52,127 bases of DNA, from positions 1-52,127 of the IMG/VR virus record IMGVR_UViG_3300036979_000430; one strand, given 5' to 3'. The position numbers and the translations under genes were made by a program. Position 1 is the stretch's first letter, and every line of letters starts with the position of its first letter. Below, in pieces: positions 22,181-29,826 of the stretch. Source of the DNA: a virus. Under the pieces are notes generated by a model that was given only the letters and a program-made list of their open reading frames with translations, did no database searches and was not told where the DNA came from.

Positions 22181-25027
22181 TCAGCGGATTCGCTGCATCG
22201 TCTGCTGCAGCTTCAGGCTGGACCCGTCCCCCCGAACCCCTACCGATACGTTCCATGCTTTGCGCCGCAGCTCAGCTACCTCTTGGCTCAGGTTTCCAAC
22301 CGCCATCGCTAGATGCGCCATCGCCGGATCGGGCCCCGCACGCAGCACCCCCGCACCGCCCAGGGCCCCGGATTCCTTCAGCCGGCTGGTCACGTGGGCC
22401 GGGATGACGGTGCCCTTTGAGGGTGCCGTCCAGAGGCTGTTCATGGGGCGGTTGATCAGGGATAGGGCACCCGATGCCGACAGGAACGACTCCTGCCCCA
22501 GACTCATCCCGCTCGGGCCGTCATTGATTCGGTAGGTGCCGCCCGCATCCACCGGGCCACCAGTGAACCTCGCAGGGGGCAGGCCGGCGGCGGCATTCAG
22601 TGAGTTGTAGAACGATCGAGCAGCATCGGCAGCGTTGCTCATGTTGCTGGCCAACCCTGCGGTCTGGCTCCTGGCCTGGCCCGTAGCTTTGGCGGCATCA
22701 CCGATGAAGCCGGTGATCTTGTAATACCCCTCACCGGTGTCCTCTACCTGTAGGCCGGTGTCACGGACTAGGCCCTGGAAGGTTTTGGCTTGGTTCAGGG
22801 GTGTCAAGAACGAGTCTTGGTAGCTGTTGAACTGCTCCCTAGTGCCCCTGGCTGCTTTGAAGGTGCCATCAGCGGCTAGCGCCAGATTCTTGGCGGCAGC
22901 TTCGGCCTTGATCTGGTTCTGGGCGGTTTCGTTTGTCACCCCAGCGATCAGCGACTCTACCGCTTGAATTTTGGTCAGAGTTTCTAGCTTGGTATTGGCG
23001 GCTTGTAGGCTGAGTTGAGCTTTTTGTATTTCAACTTCTGCCTTTGCGGCGGCTACGGTATCACTTGCTAATTGGGCAGCTTTCAAATCTAAAACAGCCC
23101 TTTCTAGGTCTAGCTTTGCGCTGCTCGCCGCTGAACCGGCGTCAAGCTGTGCTTGCTCTTGCTGCAATGCCAGCAGAACCCTTTGCAACTCCTGCTGCTG
23201 TACCAATGCGTTGTACTTGAACGTAAGGGCAGCCCTGTCAATTTCGTCACCTTGACGCTTGATTGCATTTATCTCACCTTCACTTGCGCCGCGTTGTTGC
23301 GCTTGCTGTAGTTCGTATGTATTGCGATTCCGAATAATACCAAAACGCGAGTCTTCCAGGCCGATCAGCGCCTGGCCTAGGTTGATACCTGCCTGGCTGA
23401 CCTTTACCTGTTGATCAATTTGCGCCTTGGCAAGATCACTGTAGGCTCCTGCGAGCTTCCTGGCGTTTTCGTTGGCGACTTGATCCGCTAAGTTCTGGCT
23501 TCGCTTGTTGCCAAGGATCTGCCCTGCAATCACTTCTTTTTCTTTCTCTTTTGCGGTAATCTCAGCTTGCGCTTGTTTTTGTTTATCAAGCTCTGCGTTT
23601 ATTTCTTTGTTGCCGTCAAGCAACTTGTCAAGTCCAGGTATTCGTGAAAGCTCAGACAATCCCCGAAACGGGTTTAACAGTTTTTGCAATCCTTCACCAA
23701 CAGGCGTTGCAAGAACCTTGCCAATATTTGACCCTGCTATTTCTGCTAATTTTGCTGCAATAGAAATAGCCTTGGCAAGGTCAGAAAATTGTTTTGAAGC
23801 TCCGGGTAGTGCCGTATTAACTTGTCCGGCTAAGTTTTTGGTGGCATTAACAACCTGATTGAATCCGCTTGCTATTGTTTCTGATGCAATTTCGCTGGCT
23901 GCTTTCGCTTGACCGGTTTTTGTTATTTGGTTATCAAGCAGCTTGTTGTAGGTCTCAAGATCGTTCAGGATGGGCTGCAACGCAGTTTGGCCTTCGATAT
24001 TAAATAAAATCGCCAATTTATCGGCAGTGCCCCCCCCCTTTGCTTTGATCTCTTCAAGAATACCGCCTAAACCCTTGGCCTTTAGGTTTGCAAAATCAAA
24101 GCTAATTCCCAGTTGACTGGCTAATGCCTTGGCCTCTTCCGTTGGCTTAATGATTGAGCTAAGTGCTTGACGCAAGCCAGTAAATGTCTGCGCAATGGGT
24201 ACTTTCTTTAGCGTATCTGCCGCAACTGCGGCATTTAGTTCTTGATAAGAAACGCCAGCGGCTGCCGCAAGGGATGCAAGGTTGCCTATTTGTTCACCGT
24301 ATTGGGCAACAGTAATAACGCCATCGTTTTGCGTTTGAATGAAGCTATCAACAATCGCTGTAGCATCTTTTGCGGCTAACCCGTAAGCATTGATAACACC
24401 TGATACGGCTTCAGATACAACCCCAAGTTCGGCAAAGCCTCCTTTTGCGCCTAAAGCAGATGCGCGTAAAATTTCGACGTTTTCCGCTGTTGAGCTAAAA
24501 CCGCTAGACGCTACGTCGTATGATGCTTTGAGTAAATCAGCTTGGCTTACATTATTGTTTAGCTCATTTGAGAGACCCAGTAGGGCTGAGCTTAATTCTT
24601 TAGAGTTAACCCCAAGCGTGCGAACCGCCGCCCCTGCGGTGTCAAGTTCGGTGACAGCTTGACCAACAAAAGTGATTGCTTGATATAGGCCAATAAACGC
24701 GGCTGCCTGCAAAGCCACGCCTTCTACAGCCTTGCTAAAGCCGTTCATCGCGGTGGCCCCGCCTGCCATGGCAGCATCTACCTGCGCCTGCGCCTGCGCT
24801 ATTTGCCTCTGCGCTGCGACAAACTCCTTAGAGCCGATGACCGACTTCTCCAAGGTCTGATTTAGCTCATTCAGCCGGCCACGCAGCCCGGTGATCGTCT
24901 GGTCGCCGCTGCTAAACCCTTCCTTGAACTGCTGCCCCGCTTGCTTCCCCGCCTGCCCGATCTGCCGCGAGGCATCGAGCACGCCCTTCACATCGGCGGT
25001 AACCCTGACGACCCACTCGTTTGCCAT
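22181..25027 (-). CDS. Tail tape measure protein
   Basis: A 948-residue, helix-rich protein that would set tail length and occupy the tail lumen. Residues ~1-120 are coiled coil (QAGKQAGQQFKEGF, QRQIAQAQAQVDAAM) with a hydrophobic segment near 105-130. Residues ~130-330 match the TP901-type minor-tail core (SNELNNNVSQADLLKASYDVAS, VISEAVSG-type turns, GVINAYGLAAKDATAIVDSFI). A long charged coiled coil spans ~470-720. By the usual ~1.5 angstroms per residue the tail would be near 140 nm. It begins one base after the upstream gene's stop. Confidence 0.88.
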   Translation of the reverse strand: MANEWVVRVTADVKGVLDASRQIGQAGKQAGQQFKEGFSSGDQTITGLRGRLNELNQTLEKSVIGSKEFVAAQRQIAQAQAQVDAAMAGGATAMNGFSKAVEGVALQAAAFIGLYQAITFVGQAVTELDTAGAAVRTLGVNSKELSSALLGLSNELNNNVSQADLLKASYDVASSGFSSTAENVEILRASALGAKGGFAELGVVSEAVSGVINAYGLAAKDATAIVDSFIQTQNDGVITVAQYGEQIGNLASLAAAAGVSYQELNAAVAADTLKKVPIAQTFTGLRQALSSIIKPTEEAKALASQLGISFDFANLKAKGLGGILEEIKAKGGGTADKLAILFNIEGQTALQPILNDLETYNKLLDNQITKTGQAKAASEIASETIASGFNQVVNATKNLAGQVNTALPGASKQFSDLAKAISIAAKLAEIAGSNIGKVLATPVGEGLQKLLNPFRGLSELSRIPGLDKLLDGNKEINAELDKQKQAQAEITAKEKEKEVIAGQILGNKRSQNLADQVANENARKLAGAYSDLAKAQIDQQVKVSQAGINLGQALIGLEDSRFGIIRNRNTYELQQAQQRGASEGEINAIKRQGDEIDRAALTFKYNALVQQQELQRVLLALQQEQAQLDAGSAASSAKLDLERAVLDLKAAQLASDTVAAAKAEVEIQKAQLSLQAANTKLETLTKIQAVESLIAGVTNETAQNQIKAEAAAKNLALAADGTFKAARGTREQFNSYQDSFLTPLNQAKTFQGLVRDTGLQVEDTGEGYYKITGFIGDAAKATGQARSQTAGLASNMSNAADAARSFYNSLNAAAGLPPARFTGGPVDAGGTYRINDGPSGMSLGQESFLSASGALSLINRPMNSLWTAPSKGTVIPAHVTSRLKESGALGGAGVLRAGPDPAMAHLAMAVGNLSQEVAELRRKAWNVSVGVRGDGSSLKLQQTMQRIR

Positions 25028-25028
25028 A

Positions 25029-25475
25029 TCAGGTCCCCGGTGTCACGACGTACTGGGTGGGGTTGGTCCAGGCGATGGCGTACTGATCAAGCACCCCCAG
25101 CCCCTCGCCTGCGGGATCCCCGCCGATCGGCACCGCACGGCAACCGGGCAGCAGGCTGATGATCCGCTGCGCCAGCGACTGCAGGGCCGTCATGTTGGCC
25201 GATGGCGACCATTCGGACACGTAAAGGCGGAACTGTGGATTGAGGCCCGTCTCGCCCGTGGCATAGGTCTCGGTGGCGTAGTCAGGATTGGCCAGGATCA
25301 CCACTTCCAGGCCCGCAACGGCCACCCCCTCGGGGAGCTTCTCATTGCGCCGCACCACTGCAATGGCAGGGATCGCCGCGCCGCCCCGTGGGGTGTAGCT
25401 GCCCAACGCCGGGGCCACCACGGCATCACCCGCCAACAAATCGAAGATGCCTTGGGCGGTGGTCGGTAGCGTCAT
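25029..25475 (-). CDS. Tail terminator/completion-type protein
   Basis: A 148-residue protein (MTLPTTAQGIFDLLAGDAVVA, GLEVVILANPDYATETY, FRLYVSEWSPSANMTALQSLAQRIISLLPG). The layout of a helix, central strands and a terminal helix with LPG resembles tail-completion proteins of the lambda-U type. These normally lie just before the major tail gene; here it lies after it and directly before the tape measure, separated by the moron cassette. A GGAAAGCT copy (25481-25488) precedes its ATG. Confidence 0.5.
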   Translation of the reverse strand: MTLPTTAQGIFDLLAGDAVVAPALGSYTPRGGAAIPAIAVVRRNEKLPEGVAVAGLEVVILANPDYATETYATGETGLNPQFRLYVSEWSPSANMTALQSLAQRIISLLPGCRAVPIGGDPAGEGLGVLDQYAIAWTNPTQYVVTPGT

Positions 25476-25532
25476 GCCACAGCTTTCCCGGCAGGCTGCT
25501 GCAAGCGGTTTGGGGGCAGGGTGGCGTTGCGC

Positions 25533-25562
25533 TTGCTAAGCGGCTTACGGATGGGGTATGAT
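25533..25562 (+). promoter_or_regulatory. Candidate sigma-70-type promoter of the plus-strand moron
   Basis: TTGCTA at 25533-25538 and TATGAT at 25557-25562 are separated by 18 bp and point rightward. Transcription would begin near 25569, giving a leader of about 87 nt before the ParB-like gene at 25656. The -10 box is good and the -35 box weaker. Position upstream of an isolated plus-strand operon supports it. Confidence 0.4.
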
Positions 25563-25655
25563 CCGATCATGCGGAACAAGCGGGGTTGCACCCCCGCCCG
25601 CCACTGGTCAACGACTGCACCCACTCGCACAGCCGCATCGGCTGAGTCTATCACC

Positions 25656-26471
25656 ATGGAATCAAAAACAGTTCTGATCACGCCTGAAATCGCAAAAAGC
25701 CTGTTAGCTCAAAACCCAAGCAATCGACCATTTACAAAAAGCAACTTAAATTATCTAAAATCACAGCTAAAGTCTGGGCAATGGAAGTTAACGCATCAAG
25801 GAATTGCCATATCGGAAGAAGGCTTTATACTTGACGGCCAACACAGGCTTAAGGCCGTGCAAGAAACCGGCATTTCCGCCCAAATGCTTGTGACCACGAA
25901 TATCAGTGAAGACGTTTTTTCAGTTCTTGATACGGGTAAAAAACGTAATGGCGCTGATATTTTAGCAATAAATGGAGCACGCAGTACACATTGCATGGCG
26001 GCAGCGATTAAGGGCTTTCTTCTTTACAAAAACCATCCTAACCTAGTATGGACCGGCTCCATTGGTAGTCTAGCCACAAATTTTCACGTACTAGAAGAAT
26101 ACAAATTAGACCCAGAAGGCTGGCAGTTAGCAACTGCGCTAGCTGTAAAATTTCAAATGAATGGCATTGTTGTCCCAGGCCCGTTCGGCTGCTTGCTTTA
26201 CTTGGCCAGGGAAAAAGGGCATGAGCTGTCAGGGCTAGAGCAATTTGCCGAAAACCTTAAAGAAGGCGTCGCACTGCAAAAACACGATCCAATACTCGCT
26301 TTCAGGAATAAATGCTTTTTATCTTTGGGCAAAAAACAGTATCCGCAAGCCTGGCTAGCAAATTACATCAAACTGTTTAATTACAGCTTTAATGGGCAAG
26401 AACTAAGAATTTTCAAACAACAAGAGTTTCCCCCCATGCCTCCTGTCGCTAGTGCTTTCAGCGGAACTTGA
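25656..26471 (+). CDS. ParB-like (DGQHR-type) domain protein, moron gene
   Basis: This 272-residue protein is markedly more AT-rich than the flanking tail genes. Residues ~1-95 carry the ParB-like nuclease-fold pattern: FTKSNLNYLKSQLKSGQW, ISEEGFILDGQHRLKAV (the DGQHR signature), LVTTNISEDVFSVLDTGKKR. The C-terminal ~170 residues are helical. Phage proteins of this type are usually of unknown role; some relatives in other systems bind DNA or hydrolyse nucleotides. ATG 25656 is chosen because the upstream in-frame part is antisense-like GC-rich sequence. It is the first gene of a three-gene plus-strand cassette inside the leftward tail operon. Confidence 0.75.
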   Translation: MESKTVLITPEIAKSLLAQNPSNRPFTKSNLNYLKSQLKSGQWKLTHQGIAISEEGFILDGQHRLKAVQETGISAQMLVTTNISEDVFSVLDTGKKRNGADILAINGARSTHCMAAAIKGFLLYKNHPNLVWTGSIGSLATNFHVLEEYKLDPEGWQLATALAVKFQMNGIVVPGPFGCLLYLAREKGHELSGLEQFAENLKEGVALQKHDPILAFRNKCFLSLGKKQYPQAWLANYIKLFNYSFNGQELRIFKQQEFPPMPPVASAFSGT

Positions 26472-26476
26472 AAGCT

Positions 26477-26650
26477 ATGTCAATCCGCAAAGACGGCCGT
26501 TGCATGATTCAGCTCACGATGGCGCCAGACCTTTACGCAGCCGTGCGTGAGCACTGCCAAAGGCTTGACAAGCCTGTAACGGTCTGGACTCGGGATCTTA
26601 TCCGCCAGGCTCTTTCCACCGATTCACCACCACCCTCAACCATGCCATGA
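26477..26650 (+). CDS. Small ribbon-helix-helix-type DNA-binding protein
   Basis: A 57-residue protein with the beta-strand then two-helix pattern of CopG/Arc repressors: CMIQLTMAPDLYAAVREHCQRL, then VTVWTRDLIRQAL. It is a likely transcription regulator of its own cassette, or an antitoxin-like protein. The ATG at 26477 lies five bases after the previous stop. It overlaps the next gene by ATGA. Confidence 0.6.
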   Translation: MSIRKDGRCMIQLTMAPDLYAAVREHCQRLDKPVTVWTRDLIRQALSTDSPPPSTMP

Positions 26651-26994
26651 GTAAAGATAAAAAGCATGTCTATGAAACGAAGTTTAACGATAAAGGGCTA
26701 AAAACCCTCAATCGAGCGGCAGTATTGCTAAAGCTTGACGGAATTGAAGATGTGTTCAAAGTTGCTTTAGAAAAAGTATGCAGTTACGCAGAAGCTTACA
26801 ATAGAGGTAACACAAAAGTAATTTATTGCTTGCCCGAATTGGCAAAGCTAATGGAAGACAACCCCGAGTTCATCGAAGCCCTCTGCGAGGAAGGCGTAGT
26901 CGAATGGCTGACGCCGTTTGTCTTGGGTAAATCCAGGCAGGGCGCCGAAGTCCTGGAGGCTCACGGGCAGTCTGGTGATGCCGATCAACGCTGA
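26647..26994 (+). CDS. Hypothetical moron protein
   Basis: A 115-residue, AT-rich, helical protein (YETKFNDKGLKTLNRAAVLLKLDGIEDVFKVALEKV) with an acidic middle (LPELAKLMEDNPEFIEALCEEGVVEWL). The family is not recognised. It is ATGA-coupled to the ribbon-helix-helix gene, so a toxin or effector paired with that regulator is possible but not shown. Confidence 0.55.
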   Translation: MSKDKKHVYETKFNDKGLKTLNRAAVLLKLDGIEDVFKVALEKVCSYAEAYNRGNTKVIYCLPELAKLMEDNPEFIEALCEEGVVEWLTPFVLGKSRQGAEVLEAHGQSGDADQR

Positions 26995-27008
26995 GCCATA
27001 ATCGCCAC

Positions 27009-27033
27009 AAAAAAGCCCCAGCACTGCCGGGGC
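27009..27033 (-). terminator. Intrinsic terminator after the major tail gene
   Basis: On the minus strand GCCCCGGC-AGT-GCTGGGGC (8-bp stem including one G-U pair) is followed by six T. It lies 39 bases beyond the major tail stop and would end leftward transcription before the convergent moron cassette. Full termination would leave tape measure and downstream tail genes needing their own promoter. Confidence 0.75.
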
Positions 27034-27071
27034 CCTATCAAATCAGTTGTCCGGGATTTCCGGAGCACTGA

Positions 27072-27905
27072 TCACAGCAGGTCAAGCCCTGGCTTGCCGT
27101 AACCGGCCAGGTTCACCGTGTACTTGATCACGGTGCCGGCTTCCTGTGCGGGCTGGTAGCTCTCAAACACGCCAAACCCGTACTCTACTTGATGCCCGTT
27201 GTAAGGGCCGATCAGGGCGTACTCCACCATCAGTTTCTCACTAAGGTTTAGCTCCTCGCATAGCCGCATCGCACGCCACGCAGAGGAGTCGAAACTGGCC
27301 GCGCCGCTCAGTGTCCAAGTCTTGTCCTTGGCGGTTGCGATCGGTGTGGCATAGCCCGCAGCCTCATCGTCGTAGGTGGTGATGGATTCCTTGGTCGTGG
27401 TGTTACTGGGCTGGGCATTGGTCAGCCCCTTTAGCTGGAATGGGTGATCGGTGCCATCCAGTACCAGCGACAGAGAAACCACGCCAGCGGCGACGGGAGC
27501 GGTGGTGATCGCTGAGCCGGTCAGGGCGTAAGACAGGGTGTGCGGGGATGTGGTAGTCACAGCCGTAACCACGAACGAGCCGTTGAGGGTGGCGAAGGGA
27601 GCGGGGAGATCCTTGACCACAATCCGCCGACCCACGGTGATGCCATGGGCGGCATCAAAGGTCAGGGTAGCGAGGCTGGTCGTTGTGACGGCATTCGTTA
27701 CCGCTTTGGTGCCAACTCCAAAAGCGAAGGTATCACCCGTGCCAGCGGTGAGAACTTTGGCGGTTGCGGATTGAATAGTGGTGTTGTCAATGAGTTTGCC
27801 AGCGCCAAGCGGGCCAAGGTTGACGCGAGTGAGATCTACCGCTGAAGACTTGAGAGGCGTGAAATAAAACCGGTAGTCAAAGGCCTGATGCCATTGCGTG
27901 GTCAT
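27072..27905 (-). CDS. Major tail (tube) protein
   Basis: A 277-residue protein encoded between the tail chaperone and tape measure genes, with typical tube-protein sequence. It has YRFYFTPLKSSAVDLTRVNLG, a central beta insertion (TLTFDAAHGITVGRRIVVKD, LNGSFVVTAV), and TTYDDEAAGYATPIATAKDKTWTLSG. It ends YGFGVFESYQPAQEAGTVIK with a TVNLAGYGKP strand. The ~75-residue inserted domain resembles the C-terminal domain of the product at 12858. It is followed by an intrinsic terminator, consistent with a highly expressed gene. Confidence 0.82.
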   Translation of the reverse strand: MTTQWHQAFDYRFYFTPLKSSAVDLTRVNLGPLGAGKLIDNTTIQSATAKVLTAGTGDTFAFGVGTKAVTNAVTTTSLATLTFDAAHGITVGRRIVVKDLPAPFATLNGSFVVTAVTTTSPHTLSYALTGSAITTAPVAAGVVSLSLVLDGTDHPFQLKGLTNAQPSNTTTKESITTYDDEAAGYATPIATAKDKTWTLSGAASFDSSAWRAMRLCEELNLSEKLMVEYALIGPYNGHQVEYGFGVFESYQPAQEAGTVIKYTVNLAGYGKPGLDLL

Positions 27906-27992
27906 GATCGTGCCGGCTATACCGGGGCGTTACCTCGCAGTGTTCCGCCATGGCTTAAGCCCTGACAGCGGCTTAGGCCGGAAAGCTGGGGC

Positions 27993-28256
27993 ATGGCCTC
28001 ATATCCTCGCGGCGTCAGCCACTGCCCCCACAATGCTCAGCGCCCGTATCAGGCGCGGGTGTGGTGGGCTGGTCGTCGCTGGTCATTGGGCTACCACCAG
28101 ACGATCCAGGCGGCAGCGCAGCAGGTAGAGGACTGCTACCGGGAGATTGAGCGATGGGCAGCCATGAGCCTGCCGCCGCCCATGCTGGCGTTGCAGCATC
28201 GGGAGCGGATGGCACAAGCAAAGTCACCACCCGCTGCGGATCATCCGCCAACCTGA
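27993..28256 (+). CDS. Small AP2-like basic protein, antisense to the chaperone extension
   Basis: An 87-residue plus-strand frame whose residues 20-60 (YQARVWWAGRRWSLGYHQTI, AAQQVEDCYREIERW) have the three-strand plus helix pattern of AP2/ERF-type DNA-binding domains seen in cyanobacterial and phage proteins. A GGAAAGCT copy lies just upstream in plus orientation (27980-27987), as before other real genes. It overlaps antisense the low-complexity C-terminus of the frameshifted chaperone frame. The strand assignment is therefore contested. Confidence 0.45.
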   Translation: MASYPRGVSHCPHNAQRPYQARVWWAGRRWSLGYHQTIQAAAQQVEDCYREIERWAAMSLPPPMLALQHRERMAQAKSPPAADHPPT

Positions 28257-28785
28257 AGGCCCGCACCTGGCCGGCGGCGGTATCCTCGGCCAGCAGGAGC
28301 CCCCGCCAGCCGTCCTGATGTTCGACTGGGGCCAGCAGTAGCGCATCATCCGCCAGTAGGGCCAGCGGCGTGGGTGGGTTCACCCCTTCCCCGGCGGTAG
28401 CAAGCGCGTCGTAGAAGGCCATCGCAAAGCCTGGGATCTGTACCTGCTGCCCTTCGCAAAGAGCCAGCATCGCCGCGCCGGCCTCCGCAGGTGGCCCGGA
28501 AGTCGCTTCCCCGCCCACCTTCGGCGGTAGGAACCAGCAGAAGTCCTCCATCTCCCACGGCTCGGCCCGCTTGTCCGGGTCCCGATGCGCGTTGGCGTAC
28601 CAGGCGGTGAGGTTGGCGATTGGCCGTTCTGCTGCGTGCTTGCGCTTCCTTCCCTCTTCAAGCGCTTCCCATATGAAGGTTTCGGGGCACCAGGCAAATC
28701 GCTCACGGGCGAAGGCGGGGTTGTGGGGCCAGAGGTCGTTGAGTCGCCAGAAGATGGCACCCCAGTCGGTTGGGGCAGGTCGGGC
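28015..28785 (-). CDS. Tail assembly chaperone, -1 frame extension (lambda T analogue)
   Basis: The frame entered after the -1 slip at 28785 reads PTDWGAIFWRLNDLWPHNPA, then IANLTAWYANAHRDPDKRAE and FCWFLPPKVGGEATSGPPAEAG, clearly protein-like. The zero frame over the same DNA becomes low-complexity Ser/Pro/Arg. The fusion would be 188 residues of the zero-frame protein plus 256 from this frame, 444 in all. In lambda the G-T fusion recruits tail tube subunits to the tape measure. The last ~60 residues are Pro/Ser/Gly-rich. Confidence 0.75.
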   Translation of the reverse strand, partial: ARPAPTDWGAIFWRLNDLWPHNPAFARERFAWCPETFIWEALEEGRKRKHAAERPIANLTAWYANAHRDPDKRAEPWEMEDFCWFLPPKVGGEATSGPPAEAGAAMLALCEGQQVQIPGFAMAFYDALATAGEGVNPPTPLALLADDALLLAPVEHQDGWRGLLLAEDTAAGQVRAFRLADDPQRVVTLLVPSAPDAATPAWAAAGSWLPIAQSPGSSPLPAALPPGSSGGSPMTSDDQPTTPAPDTGAEHCGGSG

Positions 28786-29348
28786 TTTCCCAGGCTGTCG
28801 GCCATTGCCTGCAGGGCCGCCTCGGGGTCAGCCGGCGCCGCCCCGCCGCGTTGCTCCTTGAGCATGAAAACGTAGACGGCATTCCGAAGCCCCTCGGTTA
28901 ATCCCAGGGTCTGTTCGTCGGTCCACTTGGCGCAATCGGGATCCACCTTGCCCAGCCGGTACACGATCGCTGCGGTAACCAGTCGGGTGACCTGGGCTTG
29001 ATTCTGGACCGACAGGCGGTTGTCAATGTCCCTGATCAGCCGGTGCTCCCGCAGTCGGATCTGATCTTCCAAGGGCTCCAGCACCACGGGGATGCCGATA
29101 TGGCGGGCCATCAGGCGGGCGGCCACCAGGTTGGCGGTAGCCTCGGGCAAATCGTCTGCCTCGCGGATGATCTGGGCCAGCCGGTGGGTCTGCTCGGTCA
29201 CCGTGGACTGGTAGTCGATCTCATCAACCAGGATCCGCTCACCGGTCAGCAGGCAGTTGAAGACCGGGAATTGCAGGATGCCGGTGGTTGCGTCCCCCAC
29301 GTCCTCGACCGTGACTTCTGGCGGGGCGGTGACAAAGGGGAGGGGCAT
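28380..29348 (-). CDS. Tail assembly chaperone, zero frame (lambda G analogue)
   Basis: The first 188 codons encode a helical protein: TVEDVGDATTGILQFPVFNCLLTGERI, IREADDLPEATANLVAARLMARHIGIP, WTDEQTLGLTEGLRNAVYVFMLKEQ. It lies between the neck genes and the major tail gene, the place of lambda G. After the slippery heptamer the zero frame stays open to 28380, but this portion reads as Pro/Ser/Arg-rich filler and may be only a by-product. ATG 29348 follows a stem-loop junction and a CAAGCC leader shared with the gene at 36538. Confidence 0.75.
   Translation of the reverse strand: MPLPFVTAPPEVTVEDVGDATTGILQFPVFNCLLTGERILVDEIDYQSTVTEQTHRLAQIIREADDLPEATANLVAARLMARHIGIPVVLEPLEDQIRLREHRLIRDIDNRLSVQNQAQVTRLVTAAIVYRLGKVDPDCAKWTDEQTLGLTEGLRNAVYVFMLKEQRGGAAPADPEAALQAMADSLGKPDLPQPTGVPSSGDSTTSGPTTPPSPVSDLPGAPKPSYGKRLKREGSASTQQNGQSPTSPPGTPTRIGTRTSGPSRGRWRTSAGSYRRRWAGKRLPGHLRRPARRCWLFAKGSRYRSQALRWPSTTRLLPPGKG
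28785..28791 (-). promoter_or_regulatory. Programmed -1 ribosomal frameshift site GGGAAAG
   Basis: The minus-strand heptamer G-GGA-AAG, in frame with the 322-codon gene (AAG is codon 188), is identical to the lambda G/T slippery site. Slippage by one base enters the frame encoding the conserved extension. The frame geometry was checked from the coordinates. Confidence 0.8.
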
Positions 29349-29366
29349 GGTGCCAGCCTGGCTTGC

Positions 29367-29388
29367 GGCTTAGCTTTCCGGCTTAGCC
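29367..29388 (-). promoter_or_regulatory. Hairpin with GGAAA loop overlapping a stop codon
   Basis: Minus-strand GGCTAAGC and GCTAAGCC pair at 7 of 8 positions around CGGAAA. The TAA of the gp10-like gene is inside the left arm. It is a copy of the GGAAAGCT junction motif, 19 bases before the chaperone start. No T-run follows. Confidence 0.45.
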
Positions 29389-29823
29389 CCGTGCCACGGC
29401 CAGTGAGATGCGCTGCTGCAGCCTCTCGCCCAGTGGGTACGCAGGGATCCCCGGCACCTGCACGGTGCCATTTACCGCATCGGTCCACTGCCTGGCCGGC
29501 AAGATGGTGCCATTGCGCAGCCTGGCCCCCTCATGCACCGCAGTGGCGTAGTCGGCGCTCCACCGGGCCTCGATTGAGTAGGCGTCAGGGAATGAGTAGG
29601 TGCCGCTCTGGCGCAACGTGCCAAGGTCCACGATGTTGCGCGGGCTGCCGACCACCCCTACCCGGCGCCGTGTCTCCCGTGGCCATGACCATGCCGGGGG
29701 GTTGAATGATGCTTGGTACCGGGCGAACAGCTCAATGAAGGCAGCGCGGGTGATCTGCCGCAGCTTCTGATCCAGCTCTCCAGGGCTGGGGCCTGTCACC
29801 GTGGTTTCGACGCGGATGCTCAT
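29383..29823 (-). CDS. Tail completion protein, HK97 gp10-like
   Basis: A 146-residue protein with the HK97-gp10 pattern: helical start (LDQKLRQITRAAFIELFARY), then IEARWSADYATAVHEGARLRNGT and PARQWTDAV, where VHEG and the Pro-Ala-Arg-x-Trp motif are characteristic. Such proteins act at the head-tail joint or in tail completion. It lies between a neck gene and the chaperone, in the normal order. Confidence 0.75.
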   Translation of the reverse strand: MSIRVETTVTGPSPGELDQKLRQITRAAFIELFARYQASFNPPAWSWPRETRRRVGVVGSPRNIVDLGTLRQSGTYSFPDAYSIEARWSADYATAVHEGARLRNGTILPARQWTDAVNGTVQVPGIPAYPLGERLQQRISLAVARG

Positions 29824-29826
29824 GGG

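Noticed and set aside
25472-25681. 69-aa minus frame upstream of the tail completion gene
   Set aside because: It overlaps the plus moron leader and contains the GGAAAGCT motif; the sequence is not protein-like, although its stop overlaps the next ATG.
27993-28256. Dismissing the plus AP2-like frame as a shadow
   Set aside because: I kept it as a feature at moderate confidence because of its ordered core and the oriented junction motif, despite the antisense overlap.
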